A program made the position numbers and the translations under genes. From a virus, in the IMG/VR virus record IMGVR_UViG_3300037317_000025, positions 1 to 64,000 of that record: DNA of 64,000 nt. One strand, given 5' to 3'. The notes beneath the pieces are model-generated. The model saw only the letters and a list, made by a program, of their open reading frames with translations, did no database searches and was not told the DNA's origin. This document shows, piece after piece, positions 14,156-20,576 of this stretch. The first letter of the stretch is position 1; every line of letters begins with the position of its first letter.

Positions 14156-14908
14156 CTATATCCATTCGTAGCGCGAGTCGAAGTAGGCGACCGTTTGCCC
14201 GGTCGTGCTCGCGTCCGCGTGAATCCAGTAGAACTTATCACCCTTAAAGCTCATCTCGGCAAGAGCGACCCATTCGTCCAGGTCGCGCCCGCTCAGGCGA
14301 TCTTGATCCAGATAGGCACGAACAAAGCTCTCCAGTGAATCGGCCTCGACCCGGCATGCCCAGAGCCACGCCCGCCCGTGTTCGTCCCGTTCCAGGCAGC
14401 GATACGGAACGGCGGGTTCCACATATACATACGCGACGACGTGCTCATCATTGTGCAGGCTGTAGCCAGCGCAGGTGTCCAACAGCACGGCGGTCGTGTC
14501 GCTGGCAAACAACCGCAGGATGCCGTTCATCTCTTGCTGGCTGGCAACGGCGAACGATGCGGGGTCGTGGTGATACGCCGCCGCACCCTTGTCGCGCAGC
14601 CAGGTAAACCGCCGATAGGTAGCGACATCTACTCGCGTGTACCCAGGGCGCGGGCCTGTTGCCAGCGCCGTGTGACCGCTCATGTAGTTTATCAGGTGCC
14701 AGGTTTTATGGTCGTACATGCTTATTGTCGGCGCATCCGGCTCCGGGTCACTAAACATATCCACCGTGGGCGCGTCCGGCTTCGGATTGACTTCGGGCAT
14801 GAACGGGCTGTCGCTGCCCGTTGCGGGCGTGCCACTGAACAGGGGCAGGTCGTCCGTGCCGAACATAGTTCCGGCTGCCAGGGCTTGCTTTTGCTTCTTG
14901 CGTGTCAT
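14156..14908 (-). CDS. Hypothetical 250-residue protein
   Basis: Starts MTRKKQKQALAAGTMFGTDD. Residues 20-70 are a low-complexity Pro/Asp linker with a repeated DAPT(V/I)(D/S)M(F/Y) motif. The remainder is an alpha/beta domain with DTCAGYSLHNDEHVVAYVYV and a C-terminal FYWIHADASTTGQTVAYFDS. No recognised family. Last gene of the P6 unit. Confidence 0.65.
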   Translation of the reverse strand: MTRKKQKQALAAGTMFGTDDLPLFSGTPATGSDSPFMPEVNPKPDAPTVDMFSDPEPDAPTISMYDHKTWHLINYMSGHTALATGPRPGYTRVDVATYRRFTWLRDKGAAAYHHDPASFAVASQQEMNGILRLFASDTTAVLLDTCAGYSLHNDEHVVAYVYVEPAVPYRCLERDEHGRAWLWACRVEADSLESFVRAYLDQDRLSGRDLDEWVALAEMSFKGDKFYWIHADASTTGQTVAYFDSRYEWI

Positions 14909-14972
14909 CTCTCGTGGTTCCTTTCTGGTATCCGAGGGCGGGCGCGGTGCCCGCCTCGCTTGTCGCTGCCGA

Positions 14973-15380
14973 TTATTCCAACCCTACCCGCTCGCCGCCG
15001 ATCTCGCTATCATAAACCTCCCAGCGACAGCCCTGGTTGAATGCCGAAACCAGTTCGTCATAGTAGGCCGGGTCTTCCTGGTAATAACTCACCTGCGGGC
15101 ACGCCACCAGCGCCGGGTTATCGCGGTCAATCCAGCCCGTGCTATCGCGCACCACGGTGATCGCTGCGCCACCGTGCCGATAGATAGCGCGATGAAAAGC
15201 AGATGGCGGTTCGACCCAGGTGAAAGGTGCCACCTGTACCTTGCGCGGCTTGCCAGCGCTGTGGCGGGTGCGCTTCGTTGACCCCTTGACCGTTCGCTCG
15301 CTGCTGGGCAGGAATTGCCCGCCGTCGTAGTGCTCTCCGTTCTTGCCTGTGGTGCCGCCCCTGGGTGCTCGTGTAGTCAT
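14973..15380 (-). CDS. Hypothetical 135-residue protein
   Basis: Starts MTTRAPRGGTTGKNGEHYDG; the N-terminal third is Gly/Lys/Arg-rich (FLPSSERTVKGSTKRTRHSA), typical of small phage proteins that contact nucleic acid. The C-terminal domain contains VVRDSTGWIDRDNPALVACP. Hairpins stand before its ribosome site (15406-15430) and after its stop (14934-14957). Confidence 0.65.
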   Translation of the reverse strand: MTTRAPRGGTTGKNGEHYDGGQFLPSSERTVKGSTKRTRHSAGKPRKVQVAPFTWVEPPSAFHRAIYRHGGAAITVVRDSTGWIDRDNPALVACPQVSYYQEDPAYYDELVSAFNQGCRWEVYDSEIGGERVGLE

Positions 15381-15447
15381 CTCTCGTGTTTCCTTTCTGG
15401 TATCCGAGGGCGGGCGCGGTGCCCGCCCTCGCTTGTCGCTACTTACA

Positions 15448-15630
15448 CTACCGACCGAGCAATCGGGCGTACTTCTCTGTGGCGGCCTGCATAATAGCAG
15501 ATATCAGAGCTTTCCTGTCCTGGTTCGTGTCGATACCATACACTGCGGCGCGCTGGCGAAGCTCCTCATCAGACAATTCCTTCAATCCGAACGTTTCCTG
15601 GTGGTGAGCAATCTGAATAGCTTCAAACAT
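15448..15630 (-). CDS. Small SAP/Rho-N-like domain protein
   Basis: 60 residues, start after CAGAAAGGACACACGACA. The segment LSDEELRQRAAVYGIDTNQD followed by RKALISAIM has the helix-extension-helix pattern of SAP/Rho-N-type nucleic-acid-binding motifs. First gene of the P6 unit. A stand-alone helix-extension-helix protein would be a small DNA- or RNA-binding accessory. Confidence 0.6.
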   Translation of the reverse strand: MFEAIQIAHHQETFGLKELSDEELRQRAAVYGIDTNQDRKALISAIMQAATEKYARLLGR

Positions 15631-15671
15631 TGTCGTGTGTCCTTTCTGTATCATCAATTCCTTATGTATCT

Positions 15672-15700
15672 ATTATAGCACACTGACATTATAATGTCAA
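15672..15700 (-). promoter_or_regulatory. Early promoter P6 with perfect operator dyad
   Basis: Minus strand: TTGACA (15695-15700), 17 nt, TATAAT (15672-15677). TTGACATTATAATGTCA is a near-perfect palindrome covering -35 and spacer, the best operator of the set. It drives 15630 to 14156. Confidence 0.85.
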
Positions 15701-15750
15701 TAGGTATACCAGGGAATTTTGAGGCAATTTTGCCGACGCAACGCGCTATT

Positions 15751-16209
15751 TTAGAACAGCGATAATTGTTCTACCACGGGCGCGGGCGCGGCGCTGGTAC
15801 CTTTCGGGGCACTGCCAGGGTACAGGTGCTCGACCGTTGCGCCCAGCGCGTCTGCCAGGTCGTGCGCGGCAGTCGTGCGGTGGCAGGTGTGGTGATCACG
15901 GCAGCCGCACAGCAGCACCACGGGGCGCTCGGCGAGGATGGGAGCCAGCGCCGCAACGCCTGCCTGGGCATTGACCAGCTTGATCGGCCCGCCGTTCTTG
16001 TAGTTCTCGTTGCCGAGCGCCTTCAGGTGCCGGTAGCTGCCAGCGCCGACCAGCTTTGCCAGGTTGCCGCCCGCCCATTGCGGCTGGCGCGAGCGGGGAC
16101 TGAAGCGCACGTCTACCAGTATTGCGCCGAGGGCGTGGATCGTGTCGCGGAGTTGCTCTGGTTTCCAACCGCTATAGCCAATGGTGTAAATCGTGTGTGT
16201 CGTGTGCAT
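15751..16209 (-). CDS. DUF488 family protein
   Basis: 152 residues. MHTTHTIYTIGYSGWKPEQL is the typical opening of DUF488 proteins (TIGxS...F), followed by VDVRFSPRSRQPQW and a Cys cluster (CGCRDHHTCHR) near residue 117. The family is widespread in phages and bacteria without a proven activity; conserved Arg and Cys/His residues suggest a nucleic-acid or redox role. Start chosen after AGGAAAGGATAGCGACA. Second gene of the P7 unit. Confidence 0.8.
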   Translation of the reverse strand: MHTTHTIYTIGYSGWKPEQLRDTIHALGAILVDVRFSPRSRQPQWAGGNLAKLVGAGSYRHLKALGNENYKNGGPIKLVNAQAGVAALAPILAERPVVLLCGCRDHHTCHRTTAAHDLADALGATVEHLYPGSAPKGTSAAPAPVVEQLSLF

Positions 16210-16265
16210 TGTCGCTATCCTTTCCTGTGGGCGACCCAGACCAGCCAGGTCGCCCGGTTCGTTGC

Positions 16266-16484
16266 TTAGTGGTAACACTTACCGTATCGTTTACTATGAC
16301 CCGCCTGCGAGGCCGTGACGTGCGCTTGCTGGCAATTCGGGCAGACAACCAGATGGGTGCGGGGCGCGGGGCGGGCGGCTTCGCGCTGGCGGTCGATCTC
16401 AATCTGTGCGAACATCGGAAGGTCAAGCAGGTTGTGCCCACCGCCGTCTACCTTCACGCCTGCCCGCTCAAACATATCATTCAT
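16266..16484 (-). CDS. Hypothetical 72-residue protein with Cys/His knuckle
   Basis: Starts MNDMFERAGVKVDGGGHNLL; the C-terminal part has CPNCQQAHV, GHSKRYGKCYH, a possible C2-H-C zinc site. First gene of the P7 unit. Function unknown. Confidence 0.65.
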   Translation of the reverse strand: MNDMFERAGVKVDGGGHNLLDLPMFAQIEIDRQREAARPAPRTHLVVCPNCQQAHVTASQAGHSKRYGKCYH

Positions 16485-16523
16485 CGTTCTGTCCCTTCCG
16501 TATCACTAATTTCTTATGTTCTT

Positions 16524-16552
16524 ATTCTAGCACACTGGTATGGTAATGTCAA
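16524..16552 (-). promoter_or_regulatory. Early promoter P7 (half-dyad type)
   Basis: Minus strand: TTGACA (16547-16552), 17 nt, TAGAAT (16524-16529). It drives 16484 and the DUF488 gene. The core is the same as P5. Confidence 0.8.
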
Positions 16553-16604
16553 TAGGTTTATAAGGGAATTTTGCAAGGAATTTGCCGCCACAAAAGGCAA
16601 TTCG

Positions 16605-16634
16605 CGCCCCTGGTGTCAGGTTGCACCAGGGGCG
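16605..16634 (-). terminator. Terminator-like hairpin after parB
   Basis: An 11-bp perfect stem, CGCCCCTGGTG / CACCAGGGGCG, with 8-nt loop directly after the ParB stop. The T-tract that follows is weak (CCTTTTG), so it may also act as a 3' stabiliser. Confidence 0.55.
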
Positions 16635-16641
16635 CGGGCGG

Positions 16642-17505
16642 CTACATCGCTGCGTAATTCGCCTTGACCAGTTCGTCTAGTAAGGTGCTGACTGCGAGTG
16701 CCTCATCGCCAAGACCAGCGTCCTCTAACTGCTGCATATAGGCCAGCAATACCTTTGCAGTGCCGCCCTGCTTCACTTCCATGCTGGGCATTTTGCCGTT
16801 GCGGCGCAACCCGGTTGCGCGCTGCGTGCGCTTGCCCTTGCTCTCCAGTTCCGCCACTTTCTCGCGGCTATAGGCTTCCAGGTCAAACATTGCGGGCTGA
16901 TCCTGGATAGCCTGCAATTCGCCGACCATCGCCCGAAACTTGCGCAGCGGCGGCATTCCGGCGGTATCGTTCAAAATCTTCACCGCCTGAGTCTGATAGT
17001 ATTCCGACAGCCCGGTCATTGCTTCCGCGTGGCCGATAGGCAGCGCGCCGCTCGTAACCATCTTGCGCACGTCGTCAACCAGCGCCAGCAGGCCGACACG
17101 CTTCTGGACATACTCTTTACTCTTGCCCGTCGCTTCTGCAATCTCTGCCGCGCTCATGCCGAAGCGCTCAATACGCTCCTGGTACGCTGCCGCCTCTGCC
17201 ATCGGGTCAAGGTCAACCCGGTTCACGTTCTCAACCAGCATAATGGTGCTGGCCGCTTTGTCGTCCAGTTCCCGCACGATGGCCGGTATCTCTGTCCATC
17301 CGAGCACGTCCCGGCAGGCGCGGGTGCGGCGTTCGCCAGCGACAATCTCCAGACGACCGTCGGGCAGCGGACGGTACGTGGGCGGCTGTGCAAGGCCGTC
17401 GCGCTGAATGCTTGCGGCTAGTTCCTCAAGTTCCTGCTGATCGAATGCCCGACGGTCGTTGTTGCCTGCGATGACCTGTGAGAGTTTGACGTTCGTGATT
17501 TCCAT
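16642..17505 (-). CDS. parB: ParB/RepB/Spo0J family protein
   Basis: 287 residues. The N-terminal ParB domain has Box I (LDGRLEIVAGERRTRACRDV region, GERR about residue 57) and ENVNRVDLDPMAEAAAY (Box II). A central helix-turn-helix (SAAEIAEATGKSKEYVQKRV) binds the centromere-like site. The C-terminus is helical for dimerisation. ParB proteins load on parS DNA as CTP-dependent clamps, normally with a ParA; none is in the window, while a ParM/ParR set is at 49.9 kb. Sole gene of the P8 unit, so its control differs from the second ParB. Confidence 0.85.
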   Translation of the reverse strand: MEITNVKLSQVIAGNNDRRAFDQQELEELAASIQRDGLAQPPTYRPLPDGRLEIVAGERRTRACRDVLGWTEIPAIVRELDDKAASTIMLVENVNRVDLDPMAEAAAYQERIERFGMSAAEIAEATGKSKEYVQKRVGLLALVDDVRKMVTSGALPIGHAEAMTGLSEYYQTQAVKILNDTAGMPPLRKFRAMVGELQAIQDQPAMFDLEAYSREKVAELESKGKRTQRATGLRRNGKMPSMEVKQGGTAKVLLAYMQQLEDAGLGDEALAVSTLLDELVKANYAAM

Positions 17506-17546
17506 ACCAGTGTTTCCTTTCTGTAATCCTTTATCCTTATGTACTT

Positions 17547-17575
17547 ATTATAGCACACTGGTATGGTGATGTCAA
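17547..17575 (-). promoter_or_regulatory. Early promoter P8 (half-dyad type)
   Basis: Minus strand: TTGACA (17570-17575), 17 nt, TATAAT (17547-17552). It drives parB at 17505 alone. Confidence 0.85.
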
Positions 17576-17625
17576 TAGGTTTTGAGGGCAATTTGAGGCG
17601 ATTTTGCCGATTGTGCCGCGCTATC

Positions 17626-18405
17626 TCAGGTGTCGCTCGTATGTTCTTTACCCGAATCGGCGCAATCGTTCAGGTACGCCAGCGCCAGCCGTGCCATCTG
17701 CGCAACAGCGGTGGCCGGGGCGACAATCTCGCAATCCTTACGCACCCGCGCCAGGGCTTCCCGGAACAGGTCAAAATCTTGCCGATGCGCGACATACACG
17801 GTGTCTGCCTCTGCGTCGGGCAATGCCGCCAGCGCGTCGTCAACGGTCTGGGCTTGTGTTTCCAGGAACACGAACAGCAGCGCCCGTGTCTGGAATTCGA
17901 CATCGGGCGGCTTCACGCTGACAGGCTTGAGCTTCTGGTCAAGTTCGCGGGGATCAATGAACGACTCGAAGCGTGCCGAGATGTCGTCAATCTCTTGCCA
18001 GATGCGCTTGACCAGTGCCGGGTCGCTCTGGCCGACAATGCTGTTATGTGCCAGTTGCTTGGACTTTACCCGCGCTCGTGGCAGGCCGTGATAACAGAGA
18101 CACAGGATCGCCTGCATACCCGCAGCGCGAGCGGCGCGGACGCGGTGGTGGCCGCTGATGATCTCGTAGCGCTCATCGTTCCCCCGCGCAACCAGTGGTA
18201 CGCTCTCTGGCGCGCCCGCCTCTTTGATGTTGTCTGCCAACTGGTCAAACATCTTTTGCGGCATGCTTTGCGCGTTCACGTCCTGCTCGCGCAGCAGGTC
18301 GAGCGACACCCAGGCCAGCGACAGGCTCTCCGGCAGGATGTCCCGACTGATCGCCGCCAGTCGCTCGTTTATGCCCTGGTCTGCGGTGCCCATTTCTTGA
18401 GCCAT
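17626..18405 (-). CDS. ParB-like nuclease-domain protein, second copy
   Basis: 259 residues. ParB Box I is visible as YEIISGHHRVRAARAAGMQA (about residues 78-97), with SGHHR in place of GERR. A following helical region contains RVKSKQLAHNSIVGQSDP. The C-terminal half is not ParB-like. Phage proteins of this type pair with the antirestriction methylase upstream, and their role is thought to be DNA binding or regulation rather than segregation. Its start lies inside the end of the methylase gene (37-nt overlap), so the two are coupled. Confidence 0.75.
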   Translation of the reverse strand: MAQEMGTADQGINERLAAISRDILPESLSLAWVSLDLLREQDVNAQSMPQKMFDQLADNIKEAGAPESVPLVARGNDERYEIISGHHRVRAARAAGMQAILCLCYHGLPRARVKSKQLAHNSIVGQSDPALVKRIWQEIDDISARFESFIDPRELDQKLKPVSVKPPDVEFQTRALLFVFLETQAQTVDDALAALPDAEADTVYVAHRQDFDLFREALARVRKDCEIVAPATAVAQMARLALAYLNDCADSGKEHTSDT

Positions 18406-19796
18406 ATGCCGATTGTCTCCTCTCGTGTACGGGCGACAATTGCCGCGCTATACGATAACTTGTAGCCACCTGTCTTCTGCGGTTCACGTCGGTCTAGCTT
18501 CAGAATGCCGCGTGCGGTCTTGTTCTCCGGGTGCTCAGTGAGCATCGTGGTTTGCACGTTTTCGGGCGCACCGCAGGCGACATACCACTGCTCATGGCCG
18601 AATGCATCCTGCCAGAACCAGGCCGATACCACCGATAGCAGGGTCAACTTGTGCAGGCGGGCATAGGCTGGGTGCGGCACGCTGAAGGCAAAGGTCATAT
18701 TCGCAGCATCCTTGTTGGCATGCTGGTGTGTTCCGCCGCCAGTTATCAAAGTTTTCAGATGGGTGCCGACAATCGCCAGCAGCGCGCCGTCCAGGAACAG
18801 CCCGACATAGCGCTCGGTGCCGCTACTGTCGATTTTGTGAATGAACAGATCGCGGTAATAGTCGCCGGTTTCCTTCTTGATCTGCTGCGCAACCAGCAGG
18901 CTGTCCGGCTGCACGGTGCCGTCAAACAGCGGGTACACGCCTTTCCCGGACACCATCCGGGCGCGGTTAATCGTGGCGGGCAACGGGGCGCGATTGGCGA
19001 TAATCCAGTTGACCGCAGCCCGACGCAGGCTGCCGGGGCGATCTGCGAACACAGCCCGCCACGGGTCGCCCCAGAGCGGCGTGGGGTCTTCGCCGGGGGT
19101 GGCATAGTACATCAGCGTGTGCGCGGGGCTCCTGCCGAGCAGTTCCATCAGGCGTTCGTAGTCCGACTCGTCAAACTGCGCCGCGTCCGGTTCGTCCCAG
19201 GTGAATATCTGGTCAATGCCTTTGAACATGCGCTGATAACCCTTGCTGTAGCGCGGCGGGTTTGCCAGGATCAGCGTGTCCGGATCGTGGCGGTGGGTTT
19301 CGAGGGTGTCCCACATATCGCGGGGGTGGTAGGTAAGACCGCCGAGGGTCTGGGCAACCGCCTGCACGCGCTCGTGCAGTTGGTTCAGATAGCGATCGGC
19401 GTTGCAGAGCAGTTCGGTGCGATGATCGGCTTTGTGCTGCTTGTCGCCGTCGTACTGACACACGCGGATCGCATACAACACGGCAACCGCTTTGCGCATG
19501 GGGGTGTCAAGCCAGGCCGCGACCGCGTGGCCGATGTCGCCCGCGTGCTCGGTCAGGGCAAGCCGCCAGTCGGTGCCCTGGATCGCGTTGCCGAGGGCAG
19601 TGCTGTAGATTGAGATGTCGCCGCAGACAATGGCCGAGGGCGGGATGCCCGCCTGCACGGCAACGTGTGCCAGGGAAAAGCTGCCCGTGCAAGGGATGAC
19701 CACCAGGCGCGGCGCGGTGGCCTGGATAACGTCTGCGGTGTAGGCGCGAGTCGGGCCGCGTGGGATGCCTTTGAATAAAATATCGGGTGCCGCCAT
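18369..19796 (-). CDS. Putative antirestriction adenine methyltransferase-like protein
   Basis: 475 residues from the ATG at 19796 (MAAPDILFKGIPRGPTRAYT). Residues 25-75 look like a SAM-binding Rossmann start (RLVVIPCTGSFSLAHVAVQA then VCGDISIYSTALG). ILANPPRY about residue 190 matches an amino-methyltransferase motif IV (NPPY) with Arg before Tyr. The family is annotated in phages as antirestriction adenine methyltransferase, expected to modify phage DNA. It overlaps the second ParB gene. The tRNA-like sequence 19806-19876 lies just upstream of its start. Confidence 0.7.
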   Translation of the reverse strand: MAAPDILFKGIPRGPTRAYTADVIQATAPRLVVIPCTGSFSLAHVAVQAGIPPSAIVCGDISIYSTALGNAIQGTDWRLALTEHAGDIGHAVAAWLDTPMRKAVAVLYAIRVCQYDGDKQHKADHRTELLCNADRYLNQLHERVQAVAQTLGGLTYHPRDMWDTLETHRHDPDTLILANPPRYSKGYQRMFKGIDQIFTWDEPDAAQFDESDYERLMELLGRSPAHTLMYYATPGEDPTPLWGDPWRAVFADRPGSLRRAAVNWIIANRAPLPATINRARMVSGKGVYPLFDGTVQPDSLLVAQQIKKETGDYYRDLFIHKIDSSGTERYVGLFLDGALLAIVGTHLKTLITGGGTHQHANKDAANMTFAFSVPHPAYARLHKLTLLSVVSAWFWQDAFGHEQWYVACGAPENVQTTMLTEHPENKTARGILKLDRREPQKTGGYKLSYSAAIVARTREETIGIWLKKWAPQTRA

Positions 19797-19805
19797 AAGG
19801 TTGTG

Positions 19806-19876
19806 TGGACCAGCCCGCCGGAGTTGCACCGGCTCTCTCAACTAGCGTTGAGCGTCCTCCTCTAGACCAGGGCTGG
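19806..19876 (-). tRNA. tRNA-like sequence with CUA-type anticodon loop (amber), 71 nt
   Basis: Minus strand. Acceptor CCAGCCC / GGGCTGG is perfect with an encoded CCA after discriminator T. D-stem GTC/GAC has loop TAGAGGAG. The anticodon stem CTCAA/TTGAG is perfect with a 6-nt loop CGCTAG. The variable loop is 3 nt, and the T-stem GCCGG/CCGGC is perfect with loop TGCAACT. The short loop, missing U33 and G55 are non-canonical, so function is uncertain. If real, it could read UAG. Its 5' half lies in the 3' end of the small terminase gene, whose own stop TAG is the CTA-loop region. Confidence 0.35.
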
Positions 19877-20498
19877 ATAGTGTGTCCTCGTCCTCGCTCA
19901 AGATTGGCGCAATCGCTTGCGCGTAGTCGAACGGCCTGATTTCTAGCGGTTGCCCGCCGGGGCCGCTGATCTCGTTTCGACTCGGCGCGTCCAGACCCAG
20001 CAACCGGGCGCGGCGCTCCATTGCCTTGATTGCCAGTTCCAGGTAGCGCACGTCGCCGTGCCCCCCGTGGGCAGTCTGCCGCATACGCTGCACGGCCATC
20101 TCGCCCGTGTCGCCGTCGCCTGTCAGGATGCGCTCGTAGTCGGTGCGCCCGTCCTTGCTCGCCTCCCATGCTCGCCACGCTTCGCCCGCCATCTGTTCAA
20201 GCTCCAGTAGTGTTGCGTCGTGCAGTTCGCCAATCGCCTCCTCGCGCTGCTTGCGCCACTCTTTCTTGAGTTCTGTCCAGTAATAATGGACAAGGTTGCG
20301 ATTGATCGGCTCATCGTCGGGGGTGAGGATGTTGTCCCTGAGGAATGCGTCCGTGAGCTGCGAGGCGATCTCTTCCTCGGTGTAGCGTTGCGCTTTGTAG
20401 CGCGCAACATCGCGGCGCAAACGTTCGCGCAGCGCTTTTGGAAATCGGGCTGCGAATTTTGGCACTCTGCCGGACATGTGAGCTTTCTTGCGTTCCAT
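19842..20498 (-). CDS. terS: Terminase small subunit (probable)
   Basis: 218 residues. A basic N-terminus (VPKFAARFPKALRERLRRDV) and an early helix-turn-helix-like region (QRYTEEEIASQLTDAFL) suit DNA recognition. Residues 75-150 are a coiled-coil oligomerisation region (KKEWRKQREEAIGELHDATL). The acidic C-terminus (SEDEDTLSSPGLEEDAQR) could dock the large subunit. It is transcribed away from the large terminase, with the CRISPR/nuclease locus between. MSGRVPKF at 20477 is an alternative start. The class II promoter 20511-20535 lies just upstream. Confidence 0.6.
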   Translation of the reverse strand: MERKKAHMSGRVPKFAARFPKALRERLRRDVARYKAQRYTEEEIASQLTDAFLRDNILTPDDEPINRNLVHYYWTELKKEWRKQREEAIGELHDATLLELEQMAGEAWRAWEASKDGRTDYERILTGDGDTGEMAVQRMRQTAHGGHGDVRYLELAIKAMERRARLLGLDAPSRNEISGPGGQPLEIRPFDYAQAIAPILSEDEDTLSSPGLEEDAQR

Positions 20499-20510
20499 CG
20501 CTGCGATTAC

Positions 20511-20535
20511 GCCAATATCTACGGGTATTATAGCA
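20511..20535 (-). promoter_or_regulatory. Class II promoter copy 1, upstream of small terminase
   Basis: TGCTATAATACC then CGTAGATATTGGC on the minus strand, the same block as at 464-488 and 3082-3106, again directly after a terminator. It should drive small terminase, the methylase and the second ParB. Confidence 0.6.
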
Positions 20536-20540
20536 TAATG

Positions 20541-20566
20541 AAAAAAAAGACTGCCCGAAAGCAGCC
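20541..20566 (-). terminator. Terminator of the CRISPR-nuclease unit
   Basis: Minus strand: GGCTGC stem pairing with GCAGTC, followed by eight T. It lies 10 nt past the terminal degenerate repeat, so array transcripts end here. Confidence 0.7.
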
Positions 20567-20576
20567 ATTTGTCCTC

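Larger units (their letters stand above)
7438..16255 (-). repeat. Family of seven GC-rich intercistronic hairpins
   Basis: Perfect or near-perfect 6-10 bp stems at 7438-7464, 10985-11012, 11490-11514, 13644-13668, 14934-14957, 15406-15430 and 16229-16255. Each lies between a stop codon and the leader (GGATACCAGAAAGGA or close) of the next gene on the minus strand. None has a T-run. They probably stabilise or process the polycistronic mRNA, or tune coupling. Confidence 0.6.
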
